Assembly (NCBI RefSeq): GCF_018402695.1 | Contig: NZ_JAGYIM010000011.1 | Coordinates: 124,001-188,000, forward strand | Origin: Arsukibacterium sp. | Lineage (GTDB): Bacteria > Pseudomonadota > Gammaproteobacteria > Enterobacterales > Alteromonadaceae | Direction of reading: 5' to 3' | Length of the DNA stretch: 64,000 bases | In this document: one piece after another, positions 1 through 8,603 of the stretch | Layout: each line of letters starts with the position of its first letter | How positions within the stretch are numbered: the stretch's first letter is position 1 | The notes under the pieces: model-generated | Told to the model about the DNA's origin: nothing | Seen by the model: the letters and a program-made list of their open reading frames with translations, nothing else | Databases searched by the model: none | Made by a program: the position numbers and the translations under genes

Positions 1-209
1 AGGCGGCGGGCAATTTCAGTTTTACCAACACCAGTCGGGCCAATCATCAGAATGTTCTTTGGGGTTACTTCGGCACGCAGGCCTATTTCTAACTGCATCC
101 GGCGCCAGCGGTTGCGCAGGGCAATGGCTACAGCCCGTTTTGCTTTACTCTGGCCAATAATATGCCGGTCCAGCTCGTGGACAATTTCTCTGGGTGTCAT
201 ATCAGACAT
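1..209 (-). CDS. hslU: ATP-dependent protease ATPase subunit HslU (partial, N-terminus only)
   Basis: HslU (ClpY) is the AAA+ unfoldase that feeds proteins to the HslV peptidase in the cytoplasm. Only the first 69 or so codons lie in the window; the gene continues past base 1. The visible part begins [20 protein letters not shown], typical of the family, and ends just after a Walker A motif (GPTGVGKT). The start at 209 is chosen because this is the family N-terminus; an in-frame ATG at 200 is less likely. It lies 11 bp downstream of hslV on the same strand, the standard hslVU operon. The identification is secure. Confidence 0.97.
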   Translation of the reverse strand, partial: MSDMTPREIVHELDRHIIGQSKAKRAVAIALRNRWRRMQLEIGLRAEVTPKNILMIGPTGVGKTEIARR

Positions 210-220
210 AATAAACCTGC

Positions 221-739
221 TTAAAGTTGTTCAATGGTGTGTTGCTGATTGGTATAAACACAGATATCACCAGCAATTGTGAGGCTTTTCTCAACAATAT
301 CCCGGGCACTGAGCTCAGTGTTTTGCAATAAGGCGGTAGCGGCAGCCTGGGCAAACGGCCCGCCGCTGCCAATAGCAATGAGATCCTGCTCAGGCTGAAT
401 AACATCGCCGTTCCCGGTAATAATCAGCGAGCAATTGGCGTCTGCCACAGCCAGCAGTGCTTCTAGCTTGCGCAGCATACGATCGGTGCGCCAGTCTTTG
501 GCCAGTTCAACTGCGGCCCGCATCAAATGGCCCTGATGTAATTCCAGTTTAGCTTCAAAACGTTCAAACAGCGTGAAAGCATCGGCAGTGCCGCCGGCAA
601 AACCGGCCAGCACTTTATTGTTGTATAGCCGGCGTACTTTGCGGGCATTACCTTTCATTACGGTATTACCTAACGACACCTGGCCATCGCCGCCGATAGC
701 GACATGGCCATTACGGCGAACAGAAACGATAGTTGTCAT
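221..739 (-). CDS. hslV: ATP-dependent protease peptidase subunit HslV
   Basis: HslV (ClpQ) is the threonine peptidase of the HslUV proteasome-like complex. The 172-residue product has the expected length and begins [11 protein letters not shown], so Met removal exposes the catalytic N-terminal threonine. [10 protein letters not shown] and the glycine-rich [11 protein letters not shown] stretch are family signatures. A Shine-Dalgarno-like AGGG lies about 9 nt before the ATG. It is the first gene of hslVU, with ftsN upstream on the same strand. HslUV is heat-shock controlled in enterobacteria; I did not identify a sigma-32 promoter here. Confidence 0.98.
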   Translation of the reverse strand: MTTIVSVRRNGHVAIGGDGQVSLGNTVMKGNARKVRRLYNNKVLAGFAGGTADAFTLFERFEAKLELHQGHLMRAAVELAKDWRTDRMLRKLEALLAVADANCSLIITGNGDVIQPEQDLIAIGSGGPFAQAAATALLQNTELSARDIVEKSLTIAGDICVYTNQQHTIEQL

Positions 740-798
740 GAATTTTTGCCCTATGGCGAATGAACCTAGGGCTTAAGTGTGGCTGGCAGCTCTGCTTT

Positions 799-1374
799 TC
801 AAGTCCAGTTCCAGATCTGGCAGCCATTGATATTTTGTTGCTGCAACCGGTTTCGATCGGCAGTAGCCTGGCGCTTGGAGTCATAAGGCCCTAGTACCAC
901 CCGATACCAGATACCATTAGTGCCCTCGGTGCGGCGCACAGCAGAGGCAAAGCCGGCAAAAGCAATCTGAGCCCGCATGGCTTCGGCCTGCTCTGCCTGC
1001 CGGAAAGAGCCACATTGCATTTGAAACGGGCCCTGGGGTTCCCGTTCGGTGGTGTCTACTTCTACCTGGACTTCTTTATTTTCCAGTTCTTTAATATATT
1101 GGTACGGCTCAGCAATCGGTTTAACAGGGAAATCGTCAACGACGGGTTTGCTTTTGCTCACTTCAGCCGGGGGCTGTTGCGGGGTAGCCGGTTGCAGGTT
1201 TAAGTACCATAAAAACCAGCCAAAACCACCAAGAAGCAAAACAGTAATCATAATTAGCAGCCAGGGACGGCTGGCACGTTGTGGCGGCCGGGCATTGCCG
1301 CGGCGCGCGTTACTGGCTTTAGGCTTGGCTTTGGGCTTGGGGCGGGCAGTTTTAACGTAATCTTTTTGCGGCAT
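799..1374 (-). CDS. ftsN: Cell division protein FtsN (SPOR domain)
   Basis: FtsN is a bitopic inner-membrane divisome protein that triggers septal peptidoglycan synthesis. The 191-residue product has a basic, proline/lysine-rich cytoplasmic tail (residues 1-36), one transmembrane segment at about 38-58, an acidic linker, and a C-terminal SPOR domain (about 112-191, with FQMQCGSFRQAEQAE and WYRVVLGPYDSKRQA) that binds denuded glycan at the septum. It is shorter than E. coli FtsN (319 aa), mostly in the linker. The position between hslV and priA is conserved in gammaproteobacteria, although cytR, which sits between ftsN and priA in E. coli, is absent here. Confidence 0.93.
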   Translation of the reverse strand: MPQKDYVKTARPKPKAKPKASNARRGNARPPQRASRPWLLIMITVLLLGGFGWFLWYLNLQPATPQQPPAEVSKSKPVVDDFPVKPIAEPYQYIKELENKEVQVEVDTTEREPQGPFQMQCGSFRQAEQAEAMRAQIAFAGFASAVRRTEGTNGIWYRVVLGPYDSKRQATADRNRLQQQNINGCQIWNWT

Positions 1375-1461
1375 ATTGACAGCTTAACAACCTGGCTTAA
1401 GTATTCACTGAGGCTATTCTACCTGCTTAGTCTGAAAAAGAAATATGCAGCGCCAATGCTA

Positions 1462-3636
1462 TTAGCTGAGATCAATCGGATCGACATCAAGTTGCCACTT
1501 AAGTTGGCGGCTTAACTGCCAGTGTTGTACCGCACTTAGCAATGTATTAAGTGCCTGATGCAGCAGCGGCCGTTGGCTGCTGTAAAGTTGCAACTGCCAG
1601 CGGTATTTGCCGGCGCGTTTTTCCATGGGCGAACTAAGCGGCCCTAACAGTTCAAGGCCGGGCAAGGTTTTTGCCAGTGCCGCCAGCTCGGTCAGCCATT
1701 GTTGACATAAGTTACTTTGCAGCGCCTCCGCCCGAAACAGCGCCAGATGCTGATATGGAGGCAAGCGGGTATGCTGCCTTTCTAACAACGCGCTGCGGGC
1801 AAAAGAGGCATAGCCATTTTGAATAATATCCTGTAACAGCACATGCTCCGGATAATGCGTTTGCAGCAATACCGTGCCCGGATTACTGCCCCGGCCAGCC
1901 CGGCCGGCCACCTGCGTTAGCAACTGACCGAGTTGCTCTGGGGCTCTGAAGTCGCTGCTGTAGAGGGCGCCATCGACATCGACAATGACCACCAGGGTGA
2001 CGAACGGAAAGTGATGGCCTTTAGCCAGCATCTGGGTACCCAGTATCAGCCGTGGGCCACTTTGATTGATGCTGTCCAGTGCACTGGCAAGCGCGCCTTT
2101 GCGGCGGGTGGTGTCGCGGTCAAGCCGGGTAATCGCGATATCCGGGAACAATTGCTGTAAATTCTCTTCCAGCTGCTCGGTGCCCTGGCCAACAGGTGCT
2201 AACCGGGCGCTGCCACATTGCTTGCATTGGCGCGGCACTGCTTTTATTGCACCACAATGGTGACATACCAGCTGCCTGCTTTGTTTGTGATAGGTGGTGA
2301 ACGCACTGCAACGATGGCATTCGGTCAGCCAGCCGCACTCCTGACAACTGAGAGCAGGAGCAAAACCACGCCGGTTTAAAAACAGCATTACCTGCATACC
2401 TTGCTGCAGTTGTTGCCGGATATACTGTAATGTCTGGCTTGCCAGACCGAATTGCAGCACCTGTTGCTTTAAATCGACCAGTTGGTAACGCGGCATGGCT
2501 TGTCCTCCCGCCCGGCTATGCAGGCTGAGGTGAATAAAACGCTGTTGCTGACAGTTATAAAGGCTTTCCAGCGACGGGGTGGCGGAGCCGAGTAATACCG
2601 GGCATTGCTCAATGGCCGCCCGTTTTATGGCCAGATCCCGGGCGTGATAACGAAAGCCATCCTGTTGTTTTAGCGACTGGTCATGTTCTTCATCAATTAT
2701 AATTAGCCCCAGACGGGCAAAGGGTAAAAACAACGCGGAGCGGGTGCCGACGACAATAGCGGCGCTGCCAGCCTGCGTTTGCTGCCAGCAGTTCAGGCGC
2801 TCTGTATCAGTCAGATTTGAATGCCAGCACAGTACCGGGGCCTGAAAGCGGCTTTGAAAGCGGGACAGGGTTTGCGGGGTAAGGCCTATTTCCGGCACAA
2901 TCAGCAGCACTTGCTGGCCGGCATCAAGCAGTGGCGCAATGGCCTGCAGGTAGACTTCTGTTTTGCCTGAACCCGTAACCCCTTCAAGTAACAAGCTCTG
3001 AAAACGGCCGGCGGCCTGATTAATTGCCGTTACAGCCAAAGCCTGATCGGCAGTCAGCTGCAATGCGGGCTGTTTCAACCCTCGCTGGCTGAACGGCGAA
3101 AGCGGCAACCGCTGTTGTTCAATCAAGCCTTTATCTGTAAGTTGTTTCAACGCAGTGCGCGGATGGTTCGTCAGCAGTTCAATAGCGGGTACAGCGCCAT
3201 CCTGCAGCGCCTGCCATAACGCTAGCTGACGGGCCGAACGTTTAAAATCGGCAGCGCTGGCAGCAGCGCCGGCAGCGGTCAGGCGCCAGGCAAATTGCTG
3301 GTAATCTGCCAGGTCTTTTCCTTCACGCAGCAGTGCGGGCAGGGCAGCCGTTAAGACTTCCCCCAGCGGATGGTGATAATACTCAGCAGCAAAGGTCAAC
3401 AACTGGCGCAGGGTATCGCTTAATACGGGCTGGTTATCAATAACACTGATAACCGGTTTTAACTGCTCCAGCGGATAGTGATCTGCCGGGTTAAGCTGCC
3501 AGGCAATACCAATTAACTCGCGTTTGCCAAATGGGACCCGCAACCTGCTGCCTACCTGCACCTGCTGGCCGGCGCTAAGCAAATAATCAAAGTGTTGCCG
3601 TAATGGCAGCGGCAGGGCAACGCGAATAACTGACAC
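1462..3636 (-). CDS. priA: Primosomal protein N' (replication restart helicase PriA)
   Basis: PriA is the 3'-5' superfamily 2 helicase that recognises stalled forks and reloads the replisome. At 724 aa it is full length. Visible features: an N-terminal 3'BD domain opening RVALPLPLRQHFDYLL, Walker A GVTGSGKT at about 219-226, the DEEH box, and a zinc-binding insertion with four CxxC pairs (CQECGW, CHRC, CHHC, CKQC), then the C-terminal helicase lobe with AGRAGRG. It is transcribed on the minus strand toward ftsN, and diverges from rpmE across about 200 bp. Confidence 0.98.
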   Translation of the reverse strand: MSVIRVALPLPLRQHFDYLLSAGQQVQVGSRLRVPFGKRELIGIAWQLNPADHYPLEQLKPVISVIDNQPVLSDTLRQLLTFAAEYYHHPLGEVLTAALPALLREGKDLADYQQFAWRLTAAGAAASAADFKRSARQLALWQALQDGAVPAIELLTNHPRTALKQLTDKGLIEQQRLPLSPFSQRGLKQPALQLTADQALAVTAINQAAGRFQSLLLEGVTGSGKTEVYLQAIAPLLDAGQQVLLIVPEIGLTPQTLSRFQSRFQAPVLCWHSNLTDTERLNCWQQTQAGSAAIVVGTRSALFLPFARLGLIIIDEEHDQSLKQQDGFRYHARDLAIKRAAIEQCPVLLGSATPSLESLYNCQQQRFIHLSLHSRAGGQAMPRYQLVDLKQQVLQFGLASQTLQYIRQQLQQGMQVMLFLNRRGFAPALSCQECGWLTECHRCSAFTTYHKQSRQLVCHHCGAIKAVPRQCKQCGSARLAPVGQGTEQLEENLQQLFPDIAITRLDRDTTRRKGALASALDSINQSGPRLILGTQMLAKGHHFPFVTLVVIVDVDGALYSSDFRAPEQLGQLLTQVAGRAGRGSNPGTVLLQTHYPEHVLLQDIIQNGYASFARSALLERQHTRLPPYQHLALFRAEALQSNLCQQWLTELAALAKTLPGLELLGPLSSPMEKRAGKYRWQLQLYSSQRPLLHQALNTLLSAVQHWQLSRQLKWQLDVDPIDLS

Positions 3637-3839
3637 AGCTAAAATCCTTCAGGTTAGGCAACTGATAGTGTAAGGTGCAGTCTGGCCGCTGCCAAGTAAA
3701 ACAAAGTGGTAAATAAGCCGGTATGGCAGTTGCAACTTTGCTGGCTATCTATTAAGCTACGCGCCCTTAATTAACTGTAATTACGTATGGTGTCTGGCAC
3801 ACGATGACCAGATAGCGATACGGCCTAACGAGGTAACCC

Positions 3840-4052
3840 ATGAAACCAGGTATCCACCCAGAATACAAAGAAATTACTGCAACCTGTACTTGCGGTAACA
3901 GCTTCAAAACACACTCAGCGCTGTGTAAAGACATTCACTTGGACGTATGTTCAAGCTGCCACCCGTTCTATACCGGTAAGCAGAAAGTATTAGACGTTGG
4001 CGGCCGGGTTGACCGTTTCAAGAAACGTTTCGCGGTGCTGGGCAATCGTTAA
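3840..4052 (+). CDS. rpmE: 50S ribosomal protein L31, zinc-binding form
   Basis: L31 bridges the large and small ribosomal subunits. The 70-residue protein opens [20 protein letters not shown] and keeps the zinc-binding cysteines (CTC near residues 16-18 and CSSC near 37-40), so it is the C+ form rather than the zinc-free YkgM-type paralogue that Zur controls. A good ribosome-binding site (GAGGTAA) precedes the ATG. The gene stands alone and is followed by a strong intrinsic terminator. Confidence 0.98.
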   Translation: MKPGIHPEYKEITATCTCGNSFKTHSALCKDIHLDVCSSCHPFYTGKQKVLDVGGRVDRFKKRFAVLGNR

Positions 4053-4073
4053 TTCGCCTGAGTATAGCGCAAA

Positions 4074-4105
4074 TAAAAAAAGCACCTTCGGGTGCTTTTT
4101 TTATT
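4074..4105. terminator. Intrinsic terminator between rpmE and the Sel1-repeat gene
   Basis: A stem AGCACC/GGTGCT with a stable TTCG tetraloop (4081-4096) is flanked by an A-run on the left and a T-run on the right, so it can work in both directions. It serves rpmE on plus and the convergent Sel1-repeat gene on minus. Confidence 0.93.
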
Positions 4106-4125
4106 GCTGCTGTGTTAGCTGTAGC

Positions 4126-5031
4126 TTATTTGCCGCCGCTAAGCACTTCATTTAGTGAGCTGGCACCTTTACCTGGTTTAATTGATGCACAGGCAGAGCC
4201 TGAATTCTCGCAAGTAACGCCGCTGATCCGGCTGCCAATAGAGCGGCGGTCAAATTTGCCACTGGCATTAAGCCGCCGCACTAACCCATCCAGCATCACA
4301 TTGGCTTCCATTTTCTGGCCCCGTACCTCAATCACTTCAATATTATCAACACTTCTGAAGTCGGCAATCAGCTCAGGTTGCTGCTCGTCCGTGGCCATTT
4401 CGTCTATAACCTGTTGCAGATAGTCACGCGCCTCCGGATGGCGGGCCAGTGTTAACGCTTTAAATAAAGCACCTGCTCCGGCTAAATCCTGTTCAGTTGC
4501 GGTACCAGTCTGTTTCAGCCTGGCTAGCAGGAACATTGCGTTCATCAGTTTATTTTCAGCTGCTTTTTCAAGCAAAGTAACAGCTTCAGTGACGTTGGTT
4601 TCATCGTCAGTTTGTAAATATAACAACGCTTGCTGGTACATGGCGGGTGGATATTCACTTTTCACTGCCTGCGTCAGAAGTTTATCTGCCTGAGCAGTAT
4701 CTTGCTCCAGCACAAAACCATTACGATACCAGTCTGACATCAGGTAGGTTGCCATCGGGTTACGATGCCTGACGCCCAGCTTAATAAAACGCGCTGCTTC
4801 TTTGTGGTCGAGTTCCAGACCATCACCAGATGCGTAAGCCATGGCAACGAACGCCGCTGCGTCACCGCTGCCACTGCGTGCCAGTTTTATTAACCGCCGC
4901 ATCTCATTTGCGCATTGATCACCTTCACAGACCTTTGCTCCGGCTGATGCCATGGCTGGCATAGCGCTAATTCCGGCCAATGTCAGCGTTAAGCCAAGTG
5001 CTATTGCGCTTACTATCCGTGTTGCCTGCAT
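4126..5031 (-). CDS. Exported Sel1-like (TPR-family) repeat protein of unknown role
   Basis: The 301-residue product has an N-terminal signal peptide (hydrophobic core about residues 8-25, Ala-rich cleavage region near 28-30). It is followed by about four Sel1-like helical repeats of roughly 35 residues (for example DAAAFVAMAYASGDG and PMATYLMSDWYRNG). Such repeats usually scaffold protein contacts in the periplasm. The C-terminal 90 or so residues lack repeats and hold a cysteine pair (CENSGSAC); another pair (CEGDQC) lies just after the signal peptide, so disulfides are possible. The gene is monocistronic and convergent with rpmE. I cannot assign a specific function. Confidence 0.85.
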   Translation of the reverse strand: MQATRIVSAIALGLTLTLAGISAMPAMASAGAKVCEGDQCANEMRRLIKLARSGSGDAAAFVAMAYASGDGLELDHKEAARFIKLGVRHRNPMATYLMSDWYRNGFVLEQDTAQADKLLTQAVKSEYPPAMYQQALLYLQTDDETNVTEAVTLLEKAAENKLMNAMFLLARLKQTGTATEQDLAGAGALFKALTLARHPEARDYLQQVIDEMATDEQQPELIADFRSVDNIEVIEVRGQKMEANVMLDGLVRRLNASGKFDRRSIGSRISGVTCENSGSACASIKPGKGASSLNEVLSGGK

Positions 5032-5598
5032 AATGTTTCTCCGAAGTACTTACAAAAAAGTGTTTACAAAAAATTTATATCGCAATGATCGGTCACTCAG
5101 GTTGCAGGGTCAAGACAATAGGGACAACAAACTGTAAACAAATGTATTGGAATAATGGAAAGAAGTTCGAATTACCGCAGAACTCGCTGCTGTTTTTTTA
5201 AGCAAATAGTCGGTATTTATAAAAAAAATAGTTTAATTTCCATTGTTTAACTAATTATGCAGTTGCTAGATACTTTTTAGATGGCTATACGCCTGAAAAT
5301 CCAGTGTTTAGGCGTGAAATAACCGGCAACATTTGCTGATAGTTAATCATATTAAACGCAATCTTAAGCGACAGCAGCGGCGATAATCAGCCAGATGATC
5401 CCGATTTTTACCTTATACAGGAAAATCTGTGTTGGGTGCAGGCTTGGCGATTACCGCTGAAGTTGCTATAACAAACAGCAATAAGACTAAAGTGGTATGG
5501 TCAGTAAGGTGCTGCTGCGCTGGTAAGATCACGCTATTGCCGTCACACAAAAACAATAATCCGAAGTTACCCTCATTCATTAAACGCAGGAAAACAAG
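5032..5598. other. 567-bp intergenic region with no supported gene
   Basis: This stretch separates the Sel1-repeat gene (minus) from the malic enzyme gene (plus), so it must hold the promoters of both. The part from about 5150 to 5290 is visibly AT-rich, with A- and T-tracts. One open frame (5429-5626) has no convincing ribosome-binding site, overlaps the malic enzyme start and encodes nothing I recognise. I see no RNA gene or clear repeat. Confidence 0.6.
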
Positions 5599-6840
5599 AT
5601 GTCAGATTTCAGAGAACAGGCACTGAGGTACCATGCAGAGCCGACCCCGGGCAAAATTAGTATTGAAATCAGTAAACCGGCAGAAACTGTAAAAGATTTA
5701 GCGCTGGCATACAGCCCGGGTGTTGCTGAGCCGGTGCGGGAAATTGCCGCTGACGTCGACAATGTTTACAAATATACTGCCAAAGGAAACCTGGTAGCGG
5801 TAATTACCAATGGTACGGCGATTCTGGGTTTAGGCAACTTAGGACCTATGGCCTCCAAACCGGTTATGGAGGGTAAGGCTCTGCTGTTTAAACGTTTTGC
5901 CAATCTGGACTCAATTGATATTGAAGTCAGCCACCGTACTACCGAAGAGTTTATTAATACCGTGGCTAATATTGCAGATACCTTTGGTGGTATTAATCTG
6001 GAAGATATTAAAGCGCCGGAATGCTTTGAAATTGAAAAAGAGTTGATTAAACGCTGTAAAATACCGGTATTTCATGATGATCAGCATGGTACCGCTATTG
6101 TTACCGCAGCTGGCATGTTGAATGCGCTGGAGATCCAAGGCAAAGATATCAGCAAAGCGATTATTGTCTGTATGGGGGCTGGCGCCGCCGCTATTGCCTG
6201 TATGGAGCTACTGATTAAATGTGGTGCTCAGCGTGAGCATATCTATATGCTGGACACCAAAGGGGTTATTCATACCCGGCGTGATGATTTAAATCAGTAC
6301 AAATTGTTGTTTGCCAATAATACCGATAAACGTACGCTGGAAGATGCATTAAACGGTGCTGATGTCTTCGTGGGTGTGTCTGGCCCGGATGTTCTGCCAC
6401 CGGAAGCCCTGCAATTAATGGCACCCAATCCGGTTATTTTTGCCTGCTCTAATCCTGATCCTGAAATTAAGCCGGCATTGGCCCATGCAGCCCGCAAAGA
6501 TTTAATTATGGCGACCGGCCGTTCGGATTATCCGAATCAGGTTAATAACGTCTTGTGTTTCCCGTTTATTTTCCGTGGCGCACTGGACGTGCGGGCCAGT
6601 GTTATTAATGATGAAATGAAAATTGCTGCGGTCAATGCTATCCGTGCCATCGCAAAAGAGCCGGTACCCGCGGAGGTGCTGCAAGCAGCCCAAATCGATA
6701 AGCTGGAATTTGGCAAAGCCTATATCATACCTAAGCCCATGGACCCAAGGTTGCTGCCGAGGGTTGCCCGCGCGGTGGCTGAGGCGGCTGTAGCGTCTGG
6801 TGTTGCCCGGATTGAGCTGCCCGATAATTACTATAAATAA
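5599..6840 (+). CDS. Malic enzyme, short single-domain form (MaeB-like N-terminal part)
   Basis: Malic enzymes oxidatively decarboxylate malate to pyruvate with NAD(P)H formation. The 413-residue product matches the catalytic part of bacterial MaeB (LALAYSPGVAEPV with the expected Tyr at about 38, KGNLVAVITNGTAILGLGN, FHDDQHGTAIV, and the Rossmann segment IIVCMGAGAAAIACMELL). It lacks the C-terminal phosphotransacetylase-like domain that makes E. coli MaeB about 760 aa, so it is the short form. It is a single gene with its own promoter region and a downstream terminator hairpin. The cofactor (NAD or NADP) cannot be settled by eye. Confidence 0.93.
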   Translation: MSDFREQALRYHAEPTPGKISIEISKPAETVKDLALAYSPGVAEPVREIAADVDNVYKYTAKGNLVAVITNGTAILGLGNLGPMASKPVMEGKALLFKRFANLDSIDIEVSHRTTEEFINTVANIADTFGGINLEDIKAPECFEIEKELIKRCKIPVFHDDQHGTAIVTAAGMLNALEIQGKDISKAIIVCMGAGAAAIACMELLIKCGAQREHIYMLDTKGVIHTRRDDLNQYKLLFANNTDKRTLEDALNGADVFVGVSGPDVLPPEALQLMAPNPVIFACSNPDPEIKPALAHAARKDLIMATGRSDYPNQVNNVLCFPFIFRGALDVRASVINDEMKIAAVNAIRAIAKEPVPAEVLQAAQIDKLEFGKAYIIPKPMDPRLLPRVARAVAEAAVASGVARIELPDNYYK

Positions 6841-6856
6841 TTAGCTGTTTGGCAGA

Positions 6857-6886
6857 ATAAAGCGGCCGCTTAGCCGGCCGCTTTAT
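6857..6886. terminator. Bidirectional terminator hairpin after the malic enzyme gene
   Basis: An 11-bp perfect inverted repeat (ATAAAGCGGCC / GGCCGCTTTAT) with an 8-nt loop sits between the malic enzyme and the convergent DUF805 gene. The T-run is short, so efficiency is uncertain. Confidence 0.7.
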
Positions 6887-6907
6887 CTTAAATGTAGTGG
6901 TTCTGGC

Positions 6908-7255
6908 TTAAGCACTAACACCTTTTGGATTTGGGCCATATTGGTTGTCTTCGGTGCTATCAAACACCAGGAATACCAATAAGACGATAGCACCAATTAT
7001 CGGTAAAAGTGCGATCAGTTGCCACCAGCCACTGCGGCCTGTGTCATGTAAGCGTCTTGCGGCTATTGCAATGCTGGGGACAAATAAACCGAGCGCGAAA
7101 ATAAGTGCGAACAAGCCAGTACCTAACACGGCGTCTATAATGACCGCACCAGTGTAAAAAATAATATAAAACAAAAAGAACATCCAATACTCTTTGCGTC
7201 GTGCTCGACCGGTAAAATCTGCATACCGTTTTAATGCATCTATAAAATAATTCAT
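6908..7255 (-). CDS. DUF805 family inner-membrane protein
   Basis: The 115-residue protein shows the DUF805 pattern: an N-terminal FTGRARRKEYWMF block, three to four transmembrane helices and RRLHDTGRSGWW between helices. Family members (E. coli YhaH/YhaI type) are small inner-membrane proteins with no established biochemical role. It is convergent with the malic enzyme gene and has no operon partner. Confidence 0.92.
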   Translation of the reverse strand: MNYFIDALKRYADFTGRARRKEYWMFFLFYIIFYTGAVIIDAVLGTGLFALIFALGLFVPSIAIAARRLHDTGRSGWWQLIALLPIIGAIVLLVFLVFDSTEDNQYGPNPKGVSA

Positions 7256-7486
7256 CTTTTACTCCGTTTGATATTGTTATTCTCCCTTAGCAAGGGTATC
7301 TGAGATGCATTCGTGGTGACAACGTTACTACATCTTAAAATCAAATTTACTGCAATTTGTTCGTATTTGTAAATCTCTTAATGACTGATAATACTAACGA
7401 TTGATTGGTCGCCAATGTTTCTAGAGCAAATTGTCTGTTTTCGGTGTACCTAAATAAGGTAAAGTTGGCATTGCGGTGCCCAGTTA

Positions 7487-8467
7487 TCAGTCGAACTTCA
7501 GGTCCGCTGTTGCGAAGGGGAGCCGGCAACCGGCATAACAAGGCCTGCCGGCCGACATCGGTCTTACCTTACGCAACTGATGGCGGGGGAGGCGTGCAGC
7601 AACGGCACCGCCACTTAGGATTGGCCAGGGTTGGTTGGGGCCATGCAGCCAGTCTGGATGGTTCAATACATCCTGCTGTGCGGCATAGTAAGCGTTCAGG
7701 GTGCCAACATCACGCCAGTAGCCGGCTAGTGCCTGGGTGCCGGGCAGCAGATTATCAGAAAAATTATAAACATAAACAGCATGTTGCTGGAGCAATGCTG
7801 GTAACACATGCTGGCCAAAATCAAGGGGGCGCCCCGGGTGGCAGGTTACTAAAGCCTGAAACAGGGTTGGCGCATTAAACAGGTAATTTCCCATCGACGC
7901 CAATACATAACCTGGTTTGCCCGGCATGCAGGGCGGCGGTGATTGAGGTTTTTCAACAAAACCGGTAATTCGGCCCTCGGCGTCCGTCTGAATGATACCA
8001 AAATGGTGGGCATGGGCTTTGGGTATCGCTATCGCGGCAACGGTAACCGCAGCTTGCTGCTGCAAATGGTATTGCAGCATTTGCCGGTAATCCATTTTGT
8101 AAATATGGTCGGCACTTAGCAGCGCGATGTGTTGTGGCCGTAAATTGCGGATTTGACTAAGTTGCATGGCAACGGCTCCGGCTGTTCCAGCAGTTACTGA
8201 AGCTGGTGCAGAAAAGCATTGCAGAAAGCCCTGGCGGTAGAAGCGGCTAGCCCAACGCTGTTGCAGGTAGTGCTCCAGATTGGCAGCCTGATATTGAGTG
8301 AGTACCATTAGCTCAGTAAAGCCAGAATGCAGTAAGTTACTTAATACAAAATCAATTATTCTGAAGCGGCCAGCAAAGGGCACCGCAGGTTTGGCCTGAT
8401 GTAATGTCAAAGGGCGCAAGCGGCTGCCGCAGCCACCGGCCAGTAACACACTTAACACGACTGACAT
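7487..8467 (-). CDS. GlgC-like nucleotidyltransferase, C-terminally truncated and probably degenerate
   Basis: The N-terminal 270 or so residues match glucose-1-phosphate adenylyltransferase (GlgC, ADP-glucose synthesis): the Rossmann start LSVLLAGGCGSRLRPLT, AKPAVPF, FRIIDFVLSN, SADHIYKMDY with the catalytic-type Asp, FGIIQTDAEGRITGFVEKP and YWRDVGTL. GlgC is normally 400-430 aa; here the protein ends at 326 and the last 45 or so residues do not resemble the family's left-handed beta-helix domain. Relative to E. coli GlgC, the second Arg of GGRGTRL is kept but the first is Cys, the activator-binding Lys39 is His, and WYRGTADA has become VTAGTAGA. There is no glgA or glgB next to it. It could be a decaying paralogue or a divergent sugar nucleotidyltransferase. 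Confidence 0.75.
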   Translation of the reverse strand: MSVVLSVLLAGGCGSRLRPLTLHQAKPAVPFAGRFRIIDFVLSNLLHSGFTELMVLTQYQAANLEHYLQQRWASRFYRQGFLQCFSAPASVTAGTAGAVAMQLSQIRNLRPQHIALLSADHIYKMDYRQMLQYHLQQQAAVTVAAIAIPKAHAHHFGIIQTDAEGRITGFVEKPQSPPPCMPGKPGYVLASMGNYLFNAPTLFQALVTCHPGRPLDFGQHVLPALLQQHAVYVYNFSDNLLPGTQALAGYWRDVGTLNAYYAAQQDVLNHPDWLHGPNQPWPILSGGAVAARLPRHQLRKVRPMSAGRPCYAGCRLPFATADLKFD

Positions 8468-8603
8468 CGTAGATTGACCATGCTGGCTTGAAGTGTCATT
8501 AAGCCTAGTTCAACAGCGGCAACAAGGCTTGATACAGATCAAAAGAATATTGTGTTTAGTTGTAATGCAATCTGAGCCGCCAATGTCTGCTGGCCTGCTG
8601 AAG

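Noticed and set aside
799-3636. Missing cytR between ftsN and priA considered as a deletion
   Set aside because: cytR in this slot is a feature of enterobacteria, so its absence here is not unusual.
5429-5626. Open frame of 65 codons before the malic enzyme gene
   Set aside because: Overlaps the start of the malic enzyme gene in another frame and lacks a ribosome-binding site; the encoded sequence looks random.
7405-7878. 157-codon plus-strand frame over the glgC-like gene
   Set aside because: Antisense to a recognisable coding region and without protein-like features.
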